A DNA stretch of 64,000 nucleotides from Pelagibacteraceae bacterium AG-337-I02 (GTDB lineage Bacteria; Pseudomonadota; Alphaproteobacteria; HIMB59; GCA-002718135), in the NCBI GenBank assembly GCA_003282155.1, contig QBZY01000002.1, forward strand, positions 1 to 64,000. Reading direction: 5' to 3'. Below, piece by piece: positions 40,650 to 49,745 of this stretch. The position numbers were made by a program, and so were the translations under genes. Position 1 is the stretch's first letter. Each line of letters starts with the position of its first letter. The notes beneath the pieces were generated by a model. That model saw only the letters and a list, made by a program, of their open reading frames with translations, did no database searches and was not told the DNA's origin.

Positions 40650-41030
40650 ATGGTTGATAAAAAAAAATCTAAAATTAAAAAAAAATTTTCTTCAGGAATT
40701 GCTCACATAGTTTCTTCTTTTAATAATACTATAATTACAATTACTGATGAAAAAGGTAATGCCTTAGCATGGTCATCCTCAGGACACAAAGGTTTCAAAG
40801 GATCAAGAAAATCAACACCATATGCAGCTCAAATAGCTGCAGAGGATGTTGGAAATAAAGCTAAAGATTATGGATTGAAAAATTTAAAAGTTGAAGTTTC
40901 TGGTCCAGGCTCAGGTAGAGAATCTGCTCTTAGATCATTGCAATCAATAGGTTATGTAATAACCTCAATTAAGGATGTTACGCCTATACCTCACAATGGT
41001 TGTAGACCAAGAAAAAGAAGAAGAGTTTAA
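40650..41030 (+). CDS. rpsK: 30S ribosomal protein S11
   Basis: A platform protein next to the E site, 126 residues. Seen: [40 protein letters not shown], and the C-terminal [16 protein letters not shown]. It lies one base after rpsM and 15 bases before rpoA. Confidence 0.99.
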   Translation: MVDKKKSKIKKKFSSGIAHIVSSFNNTIITITDEKGNALAWSSSGHKGFKGSRKSTPYAAQIAAEDVGNKAKDYGLKNLKVEVSGPGSGRESALRSLQSIGYVITSIKDVTPIPHNGCRPRKRRRV

Positions 41031-41045
41031 AAAAGGAGTATTTAA

Positions 41046-42068
41046 GTGTTACAAAAAAACTGGAGTGAATTGATTAAACCCACGAAGATGGAAGTTAATG
41101 TAGATGAAAGTAATGGCAGAATTGGAAAACTTACTGCTGAGCCTTTAGAACGAGGGTTTGGATTAACTTTAGGAAATTCAATAAGAAGAATTCTTTTGTC
41201 ATCTCTACAGGGTGCGGCTATTACATCAGTTAAAATAAAAGGTGTTGTCCATGAATTTTCGACAATTCCTGGTGTTAAGGAAGATCTAACAGACATACTT
41301 CTCAATCTAAAATCAATTGCAGTTAAAGTACATTCTTCTGGATTAAAAAAAATGTATCTTAAATCTTCTGGATCAGGAGAGTTGAGAGCTGGAAATTTTG
41401 AAACTGATTCTGAAACTGAAATTATGAATCCTGATCAATTAATCATGACTCTTGATTCTAATGCAGATATAGAAATTGAAGCTAATGTTGAGACTGGCAA
41501 AGGATATGTTTCAGCTGAAGTTGCAGATGATGAAAACAAGATAATAGGTGAAATTAAATTAGATGCTATGTTTAGTCCGGTGGTAAGGGCGTCATACAAA
41601 GTTGAAAATAGTAGAGTTGGTCAAGTAACAGATTTTGATAAACTAGTTTTTGATATAGAAACAAATGGAGCCATTTCCCCAGATGATGCAATTGCTTTAG
41701 CAGCAAGGATTTTACAAGATCAGCTGCAACCTTTCATTAACTTTGATGAACCTGAAGATCTTCCTGATCAGTCTAAAGTTGAGGCCTTGTCTTTTAATTC
41801 AAACTTACTTAAGAAAGTTGAAGAACTTGAACTTTCTGTAAGATCAGCGAATTGTTTGAAAAATGACAATATTATATATATTGGAGATCTCGTTCAAAAA
41901 TCAGAATCAGAAATGCTTAGAACTCCAAATTTTGGAAGAAAATCATTAAATGAAATTAAAGAAGTTTTACAGCAAATGGAGCTTAATTTGGGTATGTCAG
42001 TTCCAGATTGGCCGCCAGAAAATATTGATGAACTTGCAAAAAAATATGAAGATCCATTTAATAAATAA
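41046..42068 (+). CDS. rpoA: DNA-directed RNA polymerase subunit alpha
   Basis: The 340-residue scaffold of the polymerase. It starts at GTG 41046, 7 bases after AAGGAG (41033-41038). The N-terminal dimerisation domain holds [20 protein letters not shown] and the DILLNLKS block; a linker leads to the C-terminal domain [20 protein letters not shown], followed by [17 protein letters not shown], which contacts UP elements and activators. All core polymerase subunits except omega are encoded in this window. Confidence 0.99.
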   Translation: MLQKNWSELIKPTKMEVNVDESNGRIGKLTAEPLERGFGLTLGNSIRRILLSSLQGAAITSVKIKGVVHEFSTIPGVKEDLTDILLNLKSIAVKVHSSGLKKMYLKSSGSGELRAGNFETDSETEIMNPDQLIMTLDSNADIEIEANVETGKGYVSAEVADDENKIIGEIKLDAMFSPVVRASYKVENSRVGQVTDFDKLVFDIETNGAISPDDAIALAARILQDQLQPFINFDEPEDLPDQSKVEALSFNSNLLKKVEELELSVRSANCLKNDNIIYIGDLVQKSESEMLRTPNFGRKSLNEIKEVLQQMELNLGMSVPDWPPENIDELAKKYEDPFNK

Positions 42069-42073
42069 CTTTT

Positions 42074-42511
42074 ATGAAACATAATATTAAAAATAAAAAA
42101 CTTAACAAGAATTCTTCACATAGAAAAGCTATGTTTATGAATATGTCTAACGCGCTTATTAAACATGAGCAAATAATTACAACTTTAGCTAAAGCCAAAG
42201 AACTTCGTAGATTTGTAGAAAAAATCGTTACTTTAGGAAAAAAAGGTGACTTATTATCAAGAAGAAAAGCTGTATCTATTCTTCAAGATCAAAAAATGTC
42301 GAAAAAAGTTTTTGATGTACTAGCTCAAAGATTCAAAGATAGAGCTGGTGGATATACCAGAATTGTAAAGTTAGGTAACAGGTTTGGTGATAATGCCCCG
42401 ACCGCTGCTATCGAATTTGTAGATAGAGACGAGTCAGCTAAAGGATTAGATAGTGGCCCGGTTATTGAAAAAAAATCTACTGAAGAAGTAGAACAACAAC
42501 CTCAAATATAA
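42074..42511 (+). CDS. rplQ: 50S ribosomal protein L17
   Basis: A 145-residue protein, the last gene of the alpha operon. Seen: the N-terminal LNKNSSHRKAMFMNMSNALI and GGYTRIVKLGNRFGDNAPTA with AAIEFVDRD. An acidic tail after residue 120 (EKKSTEEVEQQPQI) extends beyond the minimal family length. crcB follows after 6 bases, with no terminator visible. Confidence 0.97.
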   Translation: MKHNIKNKKLNKNSSHRKAMFMNMSNALIKHEQIITTLAKAKELRRFVEKIVTLGKKGDLLSRRKAVSILQDQKMSKKVFDVLAQRFKDRAGGYTRIVKLGNRFGDNAPTAAIEFVDRDESAKGLDSGPVIEKKSTEEVEQQPQI

Positions 42512-42517
42512 AAAAAA

Positions 42518-42886
42518 TTGTTTAATATACTTCTAGTAACTACTGGCGGAGCAGCTGGAGCAATGCTAAGATTTATTCTAACAAACTTTAGTAAAACTTT
42601 ATTTACTTCAAGTATTTATGGAACTCTTACAGTAAATATTTTAGGCTGTTTTTTGATAGGTTATCTAATAACCTCAGATTTGTCAAAAAACATAAACGAA
42701 AATTTTATTAAATTTTTTTTAATTATAGGTTTACTTGGATCTTTTACTACTTTTTCAGCATTTTCTTTTGAGATTGTTAATTTAATTTTTTCAAGAAAAA
42801 TTTTTATAGCATTTATTTATATTTCAATTTCTGTATTTGTTTGCATTTTATTTACATATTTAGGAATGTTAATTAATAAATTTTGA
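42518..42886 (+). CDS. crcB: fluoride channel CrcB/Fluc
   Basis: A four-helix, 122-residue inner-membrane protein that exports fluoride passively as a dual-topology dimer. Seen: GGAAGAMLRFILTN, the pore motif GTLTVNILGCFLIGYLI with its conserved Asn, and the phenylalanine/sodium-site block LLGSFTTFSAFSFE. It starts at TTG. No fluoride riboswitch is visible: the gene simply follows rplQ by 6 bases. rluC-type follows after one base. Confidence 0.93.
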   Translation: MFNILLVTTGGAAGAMLRFILTNFSKTLFTSSIYGTLTVNILGCFLIGYLITSDLSKNINENFIKFFLIIGLLGSFTTFSAFSFEIVNLIFSRKIFIAFIYISISVFVCILFTYLGMLINKF

Positions 42887-42887
42887 T

Positions 42888-43802
42888 TTGATAAAGAAAA
42901 TAAATATTAAAGAAGATTACGAAGTTAGGCTTGATAAGTATTTAAAAAACTTATTTACCTCCCTTACACAAAGTTTTATCGAAAAAAATATAAGAAAAAA
43001 AAATATTTTAATTAATAATTCTCGTACTAAAGCAAATTATATTGTAAAATTTAACGATAATTTAATCATATTAAATTTCCATGAAGAACTTTATAAAAAT
43101 AAAATAGTTTTTAAAAAAAATATTAAAATCTCAGATAAAGATCTTAAAAAATTTAACGAATCAATTATTTTTCAAAATAATGATTTTTTAGTTATCAACA
43201 AGTGGGCAGAGATTGCAACACAAGGAGGTAGTAAAGTAAATGTTTCAATCGACCATATAATAAAAAATATTGACTCCGATTATAGACTTGTTCATAGACT
43301 TGATAAAGAGACATCAGGTTTGCTTTTAATTTCGAAAAATTTAAAATATGCAAGATATTTTTCAAACTTTTTTAAGCAGAAACTAATTACAAAGTTTTAC
43401 ATTGCTTTATGTGAAGGAAGTCCTAAAAATAAAAATTCTAAGGTTAATTTAAATATAAAAAATAAAAATCAGGAAATTGTAAAAACTATAACTAATTACT
43501 CTGTTATTGGTACCAAAAATAACATTACGCTAATTCTATATAACCCCAAGACTGGCAAAACCCATCAATTACGAAAAGTTTCTAAAAATCTTGGTTGCTC
43601 AATAATAGGTGATAATAAATATAATATTAATTCTAGGTACTCTCATGAAAATCTAATGCTGCACGCCTTTGCTCTTAACTTTACAATTAATAGAAAAAAA
43701 TTTAGATTTACTTCAGAAATACCAAATTATTTTCAAAATTTCATGCAAAAAAACAAATTAAAATTTACAAACAATTTAGAAAAAGAATTAAATAATTTTT
43801 AG
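42888..43802 (+). CDS. rluC: RluA-family 23S rRNA pseudouridine synthase
   Basis: Isomerises specific uridines in 23S rRNA. The 304 residues carry an N-terminal S4-like domain (VRLDKYLKNLFTSLTQSFIE) and a catalytic domain with the active-site motif YRLVHRLDKETSGLLLISK, in which Asp is the nucleophile. KTGKTHQLRKVSKNLGCSI and the LMLHAFALNF end match RluC-like members, which often follow crcB in alphaproteobacteria. It starts at TTG 42888, one base after the crcB stop. Orthology to RluC rather than RluD is inferred. It overlaps convergent lipB by 15 bases. Confidence 0.86.
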   Translation: MIKKINIKEDYEVRLDKYLKNLFTSLTQSFIEKNIRKKNILINNSRTKANYIVKFNDNLIILNFHEELYKNKIVFKKNIKISDKDLKKFNESIIFQNNDFLVINKWAEIATQGGSKVNVSIDHIIKNIDSDYRLVHRLDKETSGLLLISKNLKYARYFSNFFKQKLITKFYIALCEGSPKNKNSKVNLNIKNKNQEIVKTITNYSVIGTKNNITLILYNPKTGKTHQLRKVSKNLGCSIIGDNKYNINSRYSHENLMLHAFALNFTINRKKFRFTSEIPNYFQNFMQKNKLKFTNNLEKELNNF

Positions 43803-44444
43803 TTTCTTTAAAAAAATTTTTTTGAAATTTTCATCAAATTCATTCTGATCTATTTTTATTCCTAATTCGTATAATGAAGTATTTGAGTACTCTTTTAAAC
43901 CACATGAGTGAATAAAATTATAATATTCTAAATTAGGATTAATATTAAAACTCATTCCATGATATGTTACCCATTTTTTTATTCTGAGACCTATAGCACC
44001 GATTTTTTTTTCCTTATCAAATGTTATTTTGTTATTCTTAATTACCCAAATACCCACTCTATCTTTAAATGCCCTTGCTTCAACATTATAATTTTTTAAA
44101 AAATCAATAACAGAATTTTCAATTACAGAAATAAACTTTCTTATATCCCTTTTTTTATTGTTTAAGTTTAACATAAAATAAACAATTCTTTGTCCAGGTC
44201 CATGATAAGTTGTTTTTCCACCACGATTGGTCTTTAAAACTTCTATAACATTTGGATCCAAAATTTCATCATTTGAAGCACTTGTTCCTTGAGTGAATAT
44301 ATGATTATGACTAAGAAACCAAAGTAATTCTTTGGAGTGATTTTTACTTATTTCTATTACTTTAGACTCCATAAACAGCATCGCCTGCTTATAATTAATT
44401 TCTCCATTAGATATTTTAATTTCAATCTGGTTCATGTCATTCAT
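43788..44444 (-). CDS. lipB: octanoyl-[ACP]:protein N-octanoyltransferase
   Basis: Moves octanoyl groups from ACP to lipoyl domains, the first step of lipoate synthesis. The 218 residues include the active-site block RGGKTTYHGPGQRIVYFMLN, the catalytic Lys in KIGAIGLRIKKWVTYHG and the nucleophilic Cys in FIHSCGLKEY. Its start codon options (ATG at 44444, or residue 4) make little difference. It is a single minus-strand gene, overlapping rluC by 15 bases at the 3' ends. Confidence 0.94.
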   Translation of the reverse strand: MNDMNQIEIKISNGEINYKQAMLFMESKVIEISKNHSKELLWFLSHNHIFTQGTSASNDEILDPNVIEVLKTNRGGKTTYHGPGQRIVYFMLNLNNKKRDIRKFISVIENSVIDFLKNYNVEARAFKDRVGIWVIKNNKITFDKEKKIGAIGLRIKKWVTYHGMSFNINPNLEYYNFIHSCGLKEYSNTSLYELGIKIDQNEFDENFKKIFLKKLKII

Positions 44445-44495
44445 TTACTTTATTGATAGTTAATATCCTATCTGATATTTAATTCTACTATATAT

Positions 44496-44582
44496 GCGGC
44501 TGTGGCGGAATTGGTATACGCGCAGCGTTGAGGTCGCTGTGGGATTTATCCTGTGGAAGTTCGAGTCTTCTCAGCCGCACCA
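44496..44582 (+). tRNA. tRNA-Leu (anticodon GAG)
   Basis: An 87-base class II tRNA. Acceptor stem GCGGCTG pairs with CAGCCGC, then A and encoded CCA. The anticodon arm CAGCG-TTGAGGT-CGCTG gives GAG, with a long variable arm (TGGGATTTATCCTGT region) and T loop TTCGAGT. It ends 6 bases before the mgtE start, so the two may be transcribed together. Confidence 0.95.
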
Positions 44583-44588
44583 ATTAAT

Positions 44589-45956
44589 ATGGAAGAAATT
44601 ATAATTAAAAAAGATGATGACAATTCTAATAAATCAATTCGATTGGTAACTGATTATCTAGATAATTATAAATATGATAAAATTTCATCTTTTTTGAAAA
44701 ATGTTCATAACGCAGATATAGCAGAGATTCTTCAAAATTTAGATCCAGTTTTAAGATTAAGTCTTCTTAATATAATGGGTAAAAATTTTGATCCTGAAAT
44801 TTTAACTTATTTGAATGATAGTCTTAGAGAAGAAATAATTCAAACTTTGGATATAAAACAGTTAGCTAATAACGCAAAAAGTTTAGACATAGATGATGCT
44901 GTAGATTTAGCAGAAGATTTAGAAGAAAAAAAACAAAATATCTTTCTAGAAAACTTAGACAAAAAAGAAAGAACTTTAGTTGAAGAAGGTTTAAATTACC
45001 CTGAAGATTCTGCTGGAAGATTAATGCAAAGACAATTTGTTGCTATCGATCAATCATGGAATGTTGGTCAAGCAATTGATTATTTGAGAAATAATAAAGG
45101 TAATTTACCGGAAGATTTCTACGATATTTATTTAATCAATCAAAATAAAGAAGCAAAAGGTATAGTTCCATTAGGAAGATTAATGGGATCAAAAAGAGAA
45201 ATAAAATTAAATTCAATAATAAGTAAAGAATTAAGATTAATTGATGTAAATACAGATCAAGAAGATGTAGCTCTATTATTTAATAAATATGGATTAGTAA
45301 GTGCTCCTGTTATTAATGATCAAAAAGAAATTATTGGCTCAATTACAGTTGATGATGTTGTTGAAGTTATTGAGGAAGAAAGAGAAGAAGATATTCTAAA
45401 GCTTGGGGGTGTAGATCATACAGATTTATATGAGTCAGTTATTAGTACAACAAAATCTAGAATTTCATGGTTAATTGTAAATTTAATGACAGCTGTTGTA
45501 GCTTCAATAGTTATAGGTTTGTTTGAAGCTGCTATAGAAAAAGTAGTAGCCTTAGCAATTTTAATGCCAATAGTAGCCTCTATGGGCGCTAATGCTGGTA
45601 CTCAAACTTTAACAGTTGCAGTTCGAGCCATTGCAGTCAAAGAACTAACAACTAGTAATGCTATAAAAATAATTACCAAAGAAACTCTAATTGGTGGTAT
45701 AAATGGAATAATATTTGCTATTATAATATCTTTAATTTCTATTTTTTGGTTCGATAATTTGCTATTGGGTTTAATTATTGGTCTTGCTATGATACTAAAC
45801 TTGTTGATTGCTGGTTTTTCAGGAATTGTAATACCGTTAGTTTTAGATAGGCTTAAAATTGATCCTGCTTTAGCATCTGCAGTAATTTTGACCACAATAA
45901 CAGACGTATTTGGCTTTCTTTCATTTCTTGGATTAGCAACTTTATTTTTAATATGA
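44589..45956 (+). CDS. mgtE: magnesium transporter MgtE
   Basis: A Mg2+ channel of the inner membrane. The open frame begins inside tRNA-Leu at 44553; the ATG at 44589 just after the tRNA is the sensible start, giving 455 residues. Domains in order: N domain of helical repeats (to about residue 125, ending PEDSAGRLMQ), paired CBS domains (about 130-250), and five transmembrane helices with the pore region MPIVASMGANAGTQTLTVAV and the C-terminal PALASAVILTTITDVFGFL, whose Asp binds Mg in the family. No Mg riboswitch fits in the 6-base gap. Confidence 0.95.
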   Translation: MEEIIIKKDDDNSNKSIRLVTDYLDNYKYDKISSFLKNVHNADIAEILQNLDPVLRLSLLNIMGKNFDPEILTYLNDSLREEIIQTLDIKQLANNAKSLDIDDAVDLAEDLEEKKQNIFLENLDKKERTLVEEGLNYPEDSAGRLMQRQFVAIDQSWNVGQAIDYLRNNKGNLPEDFYDIYLINQNKEAKGIVPLGRLMGSKREIKLNSIISKELRLIDVNTDQEDVALLFNKYGLVSAPVINDQKEIIGSITVDDVVEVIEEEREEDILKLGGVDHTDLYESVISTTKSRISWLIVNLMTAVVASIVIGLFEAAIEKVVALAILMPIVASMGANAGTQTLTVAVRAIAVKELTTSNAIKIITKETLIGGINGIIFAIIISLISIFWFDNLLLGLIIGLAMILNLLIAGFSGIVIPLVLDRLKIDPALASAVILTTITDVFGFLSFLGLATLFLI

Positions 45957-45979
45957 TTTGGCCTATTTGACTTTAAACA

Positions 45980-47320
45980 ATGCTAATAAAAAATGATTTA
46001 ATAGATTACTTTTATAAAGGAATCAAAAATAAAAATGATTTACGTATAGGAGTAGAACACGAGAAATTTGTTCTAAAACAAGACAGTTTACATCAATTAT
46101 CTTATGAAGAGCCCAATGGTATAAAAGAGATACTTTTAAAATTTGTAAATAAGGGATGGAAACCAAAGTATGATGATAAAAATACCACAATAATTGCCCT
46201 AGAAAGATTTGGTGAAAGTATAACTTTAGAACCAGGCGGTCAGATCGAATTATCTGGAGCACAATTAAAAAATATCCATCAAACCTGTACTGAAACTAAT
46301 AGACATTTAAATGAATTAAAAGACATTGGTGATGAATTTGGTTTCATATTATTAGGATTAGGTGTTGAACCAAGTTTATCTCTTGATAATTTTCCTTGGA
46401 TGCCAAAACAAAGATATTCAATAATGAAAAAATATATGCCTAAAGTTGGTACTCTTGGACATCATATGATGAAACGCACATGCACAAACCAAGTAAATTT
46501 GGATTATCATTCCGAAGAAGATATGATTACTAAGTATCGATTAATGCTAAATCTTGAAGGAATTGCAACTGCAATTTTTGCTAACTCACCTTTTGATCAA
46601 AAAGAAGTTTCCAAATATAAGAGTTTAAGATCTCATTTTTGGCATCACACAGACAAAAATAGAACAGGCTTATTACCATTTGTATTTGATAAAGATTTTA
46701 ATTTTGAAAAATATGTGGAATATGCTCTTGATGTGCCAATGTATTTTGTAATTAAAAATCATAAATATATAGATATGACCAAGTATACTTTTAGAGATTT
46801 TATGAAAAATAATATTTCTAAAAATTTAAACATTGAACCTGATATTGAAGATTGGATAAATCATTTATCAACTTTATTTCCTCAAGTTAGATTAAAGCAA
46901 TTCTTAGAAATACGTTCTATGGACGCATGTTCATGGGATTTAATATGTTCTCAGCCTGCTTTTTGGATTGGTATTTTATATAATGATGAAGCTATTGATA
47001 AAGCAAATGAAATTGTTGAAGGTTGGACTCAAAATGATAGAAATTTAATAAATATTTTAGCACCAGTAGATGGTTTACAAACAAAATTCAAAAATGGTGA
47101 TCTGTTAGATATTGCACAAAAATTGTTTGAAATTTCAAAATTTGGTTTAGAGAAAAGAAATGTTCTAGTAAAAAGTGAAAAATATAATGAAACATATTAT
47201 CTAAAAGATTTAGAACAAAATCTATCAAATGGTTATTCGCCAGCTGATTTATTAATCAGTAAATATAATGGTAAATGGAAAAAAAATATTCAAAAAATAT
47301 ATGAGGAAGAAATTTTCTAA
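45980..47320 (+). CDS. gshA: glutamate-cysteine ligase (plant/alphaproteobacterial type)
   Basis: Joins glutamate and cysteine, the first step of glutathione synthesis. The 446 residues match the class found in plants and alphaproteobacteria rather than E. coli GshA. Seen: RIGVEHEKFVL, the Glu-rich LEPGGQIELSGAQLKNIHQT, RCTNQVNLDY-like MKRTCTNQVNLDYHSEEDM, RSHFWHHTDKNRTGLLPFVF and RLKQFLEIRSMDACSWDLIC. It overlaps gshB by one base, an operon arrangement that makes glutathione in two adjacent steps. Confidence 0.95.
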   Translation: MLIKNDLIDYFYKGIKNKNDLRIGVEHEKFVLKQDSLHQLSYEEPNGIKEILLKFVNKGWKPKYDDKNTTIIALERFGESITLEPGGQIELSGAQLKNIHQTCTETNRHLNELKDIGDEFGFILLGLGVEPSLSLDNFPWMPKQRYSIMKKYMPKVGTLGHHMMKRTCTNQVNLDYHSEEDMITKYRLMLNLEGIATAIFANSPFDQKEVSKYKSLRSHFWHHTDKNRTGLLPFVFDKDFNFEKYVEYALDVPMYFVIKNHKYIDMTKYTFRDFMKNNISKNLNIEPDIEDWINHLSTLFPQVRLKQFLEIRSMDACSWDLICSQPAFWIGILYNDEAIDKANEIVEGWTQNDRNLINILAPVDGLQTKFKNGDLLDIAQKLFEISKFGLEKRNVLVKSEKYNETYYLKDLEQNLSNGYSPADLLISKYNGKWKKNIQKIYEEEIF

Positions 47321-48258
47321 TGAAAAAAAGTATAGCAATCCAAATGGATAATATTAAAAAAATTGATTATGAATTCGATACATCTTTTTTAATAGGTTAT
47401 GAGGCACAAGAGAGAGGCTATGATATTTTTTATTACAATCCAAAAGATTTATTCATAAAAGAGAATACTATTCAAGCATCTGGATATTATTTAAAGTTAC
47501 TGCTAAATGAAAAAAATTATTTCAGTTTTAAATCAAATAAAATAATTGCCAAATTAGAAGATTTTCAATTTGTATTTTTAAGACAGGACCCTCCTTTCGA
47601 TATGAATTATATCACATCGACTTATATTTTGGATTTACTTCCATCTTCAACAATTGTTGTGAATGATCCAACAGCAGTTAGAAATTCTACTGAAAAATTA
47701 TTTACATTTAATTTTAAAGAATTCATGCCACCTACTTTGGTAACAAAAGATTTAAAAATTATTGAAGAATTTTTAGATAAAGAAGAAGATATTATAACTA
47801 AACCACTTTATGGTAATGGAGGGGAGGGTATACACAGATTTGATAAAAGTAATTTCGATACTAAAATATTAGAAGAATATTTACACCTGCCAATAATGGT
47901 TCAAAAATTTATCAATGAGATAGAGTATGGTGACAGGAGAGTCGTTTTTTTCGATGGTGAATATTTTGGTTCAGTTGCTAGAATACCACAAGAAGGTAAT
48001 TTAAAGGCAAATTTTCATGCTGGTGGTAAGGCATGTAAAACTGACCTAGTTTATAGAGACAAAGAAATTATTGAAAATTTGGGATCAAAACTAAAAGAGC
48101 ACAATCTCTTTTTTGTTGGAATTGATATAATTGGAAATTATCTAACAGAAATAAACGTAACCTCACCTACAGGATTGAAGCAAATAAATGCATTAAACAA
48201 TGTAAAATTAGAGAAAGATTTTTGGGATAAGCTTGAAGCAAAATATAAATTAGTTTAA
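47320..48258 (+). CDS. gshB: glutathione synthase
   Basis: ATP-grasp ligase adding glycine to gamma-glutamylcysteine. The 312 residues have the proteobacterial GshB pattern: VFLRQDPPFDMNYITSTYIL, NDPTAVRNSTEKLFTFNFKE, the ATP-grasp loop TKPLYGNGGEGIHRF, and the metal-binding VGIDIIGNYLTEINVTSPTG. It is fused by a one-base overlap to gshA. bioY follows after 23 bases. Confidence 0.97.
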   Translation: MKKSIAIQMDNIKKIDYEFDTSFLIGYEAQERGYDIFYYNPKDLFIKENTIQASGYYLKLLLNEKNYFSFKSNKIIAKLEDFQFVFLRQDPPFDMNYITSTYILDLLPSSTIVVNDPTAVRNSTEKLFTFNFKEFMPPTLVTKDLKIIEEFLDKEEDIITKPLYGNGGEGIHRFDKSNFDTKILEEYLHLPIMVQKFINEIEYGDRRVVFFDGEYFGSVARIPQEGNLKANFHAGGKACKTDLVYRDKEIIENLGSKLKEHNLFFVGIDIIGNYLTEINVTSPTGLKQINALNNVKLEKDFWDKLEAKYKLV

Positions 48259-48281
48259 TTATACAATTTAAAGGAAAACAT

Positions 48282-48848
48282 ATGTACGAAAATAGAATTT
48301 TAATACACAAACTAAAAAATTTTGAAAATATAAATTCAAATTTTCTTATAATAACATTGATGTTATTTGGTTCAATTTTACTAGCGATTTCTGCTAAAGT
48401 TCAAGTACCATTTTGGCCAGTACCAATGACTATGCAGACGTTTGTCATATTCTTGATAGGAATGACATATAGTGTAAGATTATCTTTTGCCACAGTTGCA
48501 TTTTACCTTTGCCAAGGAGCTATAGGACTTCCTGTCTTTGCCGCAGGTGGAGGAATTGCTTATTTAGTTGGTCCAACAGCAGGATATCTTTATGGTATGT
48601 TATTTGCATCTATCGTTATTAGTTATTTTGCAAATTTAGGTTTTAGCAAAACATATTTTAAAGCTACGTTATCTCTATTAATTGGTTCTGCTATTATATT
48701 TTCATTCGGTATCATGTATCTTGGTTATATTATTGGTTACGAAAAAGCTTTAGCAGCTGGTCTTTTGCCATTTATTCCAAGTGAGTTATTTAAAATAGCA
48801 TTAGCAGTTGCTTTAATCCCAACTTTACATAAAATTATTACTAAGTAA
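48282..48848 (+). CDS. bioY: biotin transporter BioY
   Basis: The substrate-binding S component of a biotin ECF transporter; it can also work alone in some bacteria. The 188 residues form six helices with the family block AKVQVPFWPVPMTMQTFVIF and GAIGLPVFAAGGGIAYLVGP, then PTAGYLYGM. No bioM or bioN genes lie nearby. An AAGGAAAA stretch a few bases before the ATG is the likely ribosome binding site. It suggests biotin uptake rather than synthesis, fitting a streamlined lifestyle. Confidence 0.93.
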   Translation: MYENRILIHKLKNFENINSNFLIITLMLFGSILLAISAKVQVPFWPVPMTMQTFVIFLIGMTYSVRLSFATVAFYLCQGAIGLPVFAAGGGIAYLVGPTAGYLYGMLFASIVISYFANLGFSKTYFKATLSLLIGSAIIFSFGIMYLGYIIGYEKALAAGLLPFIPSELFKIALAVALIPTLHKIITK

Positions 48849-48854
48849 TAATTA

Positions 48855-49745
48855 ATGAAAATCGGTATTGATGTAGGGGGTACCAAAACTGAGGGCATTC
48901 TACTAGATCCAAATGGAACTGAAATAGATAGAAAAAGAATTAATACTGAAAAAAGTTATGATGGAACTATTAGTGGAATACTTTCCATTATAAATCATTT
49001 TGAAGATAAGCATGGCAAAGCAGAATCTGTTGGCATGGGAATGCCAGGAGCCATATCAAATGATACAGCTTTAATTAAAAATGCTAATTCTATATGGTTA
49101 AATGGTAAACCATTTAAGCAAGATTTAGATAAAATTCTTAATAGAAATATTAATATAGAAAATGATGCTAATTGTTTTACACTCTCTGAAGCAGTAGATG
49201 GAGCAGGCAAAGGTCACCAAGTTGTATTTGGAGTAATTATTGGCACTGGTGTAGGTGGTGGAATTAGCATTAATCAAAAAGTTATAAGAGGGCGAAATAG
49301 TATAAGCGGAGAGTGGGGTCATATAGTGCTGCCAGGTAGGACTGAAGAAGAAAAAAAATATGTAAAAAAATGTTATTGTGGGAAAAATGGTTGTTTAGAA
49401 ACTTACATATCTGGCCCAGGATTTTCTTCGGCTTATAATTTGCGTTTTAAGAAAAAATATAATTCACATCAAATATTAGAGGGTTTTATTAATAATGAAG
49501 AAAATAGTATTTTTGCACTAAATCAATACATTGATCATCTAGCTAGAGGCTTATCTGTTGTGTGTAATATTCTTGATCCAGATGTAATAGTTTTGGGTGG
49601 CGGCATGTCTAATATAGATTTTATTTATGAAAATATAAATGATACTCTAAAAAAGTATGTCTTTACTGACACTTTAGAAACTAAAGTTGTTAAAAATATT
49701 TATGGAGATTCAAGTGGTGTAAGAGGAGCTGCTTGGCTTTCTTAA
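48855..49745 (+). CDS. ROK-family sugar kinase (fructokinase/GlcNAc kinase-like)
   Basis: An ATP-dependent sugar kinase of 296 residues. Seen: the phosphate loop IGIDVGGTKTEGILLD, the catalytic Asp in NIENDANCFTLSEA, GTGVGGGI, the ROK zinc motif region CYCGKNGCLETYISGPG preceded by EWGHIVLPG with its His, and LDPDVIVLGGGMSN. Sugar specificity (fructose or N-acetylhexosamine) cannot be assigned from the motifs. It starts 6 bases after bioY and its stop codon shares the TTAA at 49742-49745 with convergent gabD. Confidence 0.9.
   Translation: MKIGIDVGGTKTEGILLDPNGTEIDRKRINTEKSYDGTISGILSIINHFEDKHGKAESVGMGMPGAISNDTALIKNANSIWLNGKPFKQDLDKILNRNINIENDANCFTLSEAVDGAGKGHQVVFGVIIGTGVGGGISINQKVIRGRNSISGEWGHIVLPGRTEEEKKYVKKCYCGKNGCLETYISGPGFSSAYNLRFKKKYNSHQILEGFINNEENSIFALNQYIDHLARGLSVVCNILDPDVIVLGGGMSNIDFIYENINDTLKKYVFTDTLETKVVKNIYGDSSGVRGAAWLS

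Noticed and set aside
42512-42517. Fluoride riboswitch before crcB
   Set aside because: Only 6 bases separate rplQ from crcB, too little for the riboswitch, and none was seen in the end of rplQ.
44583-44588. Magnesium riboswitch (M-box) before mgtE
   Set aside because: tRNA-Leu lies 6 bases upstream, leaving no space for a leader structure.
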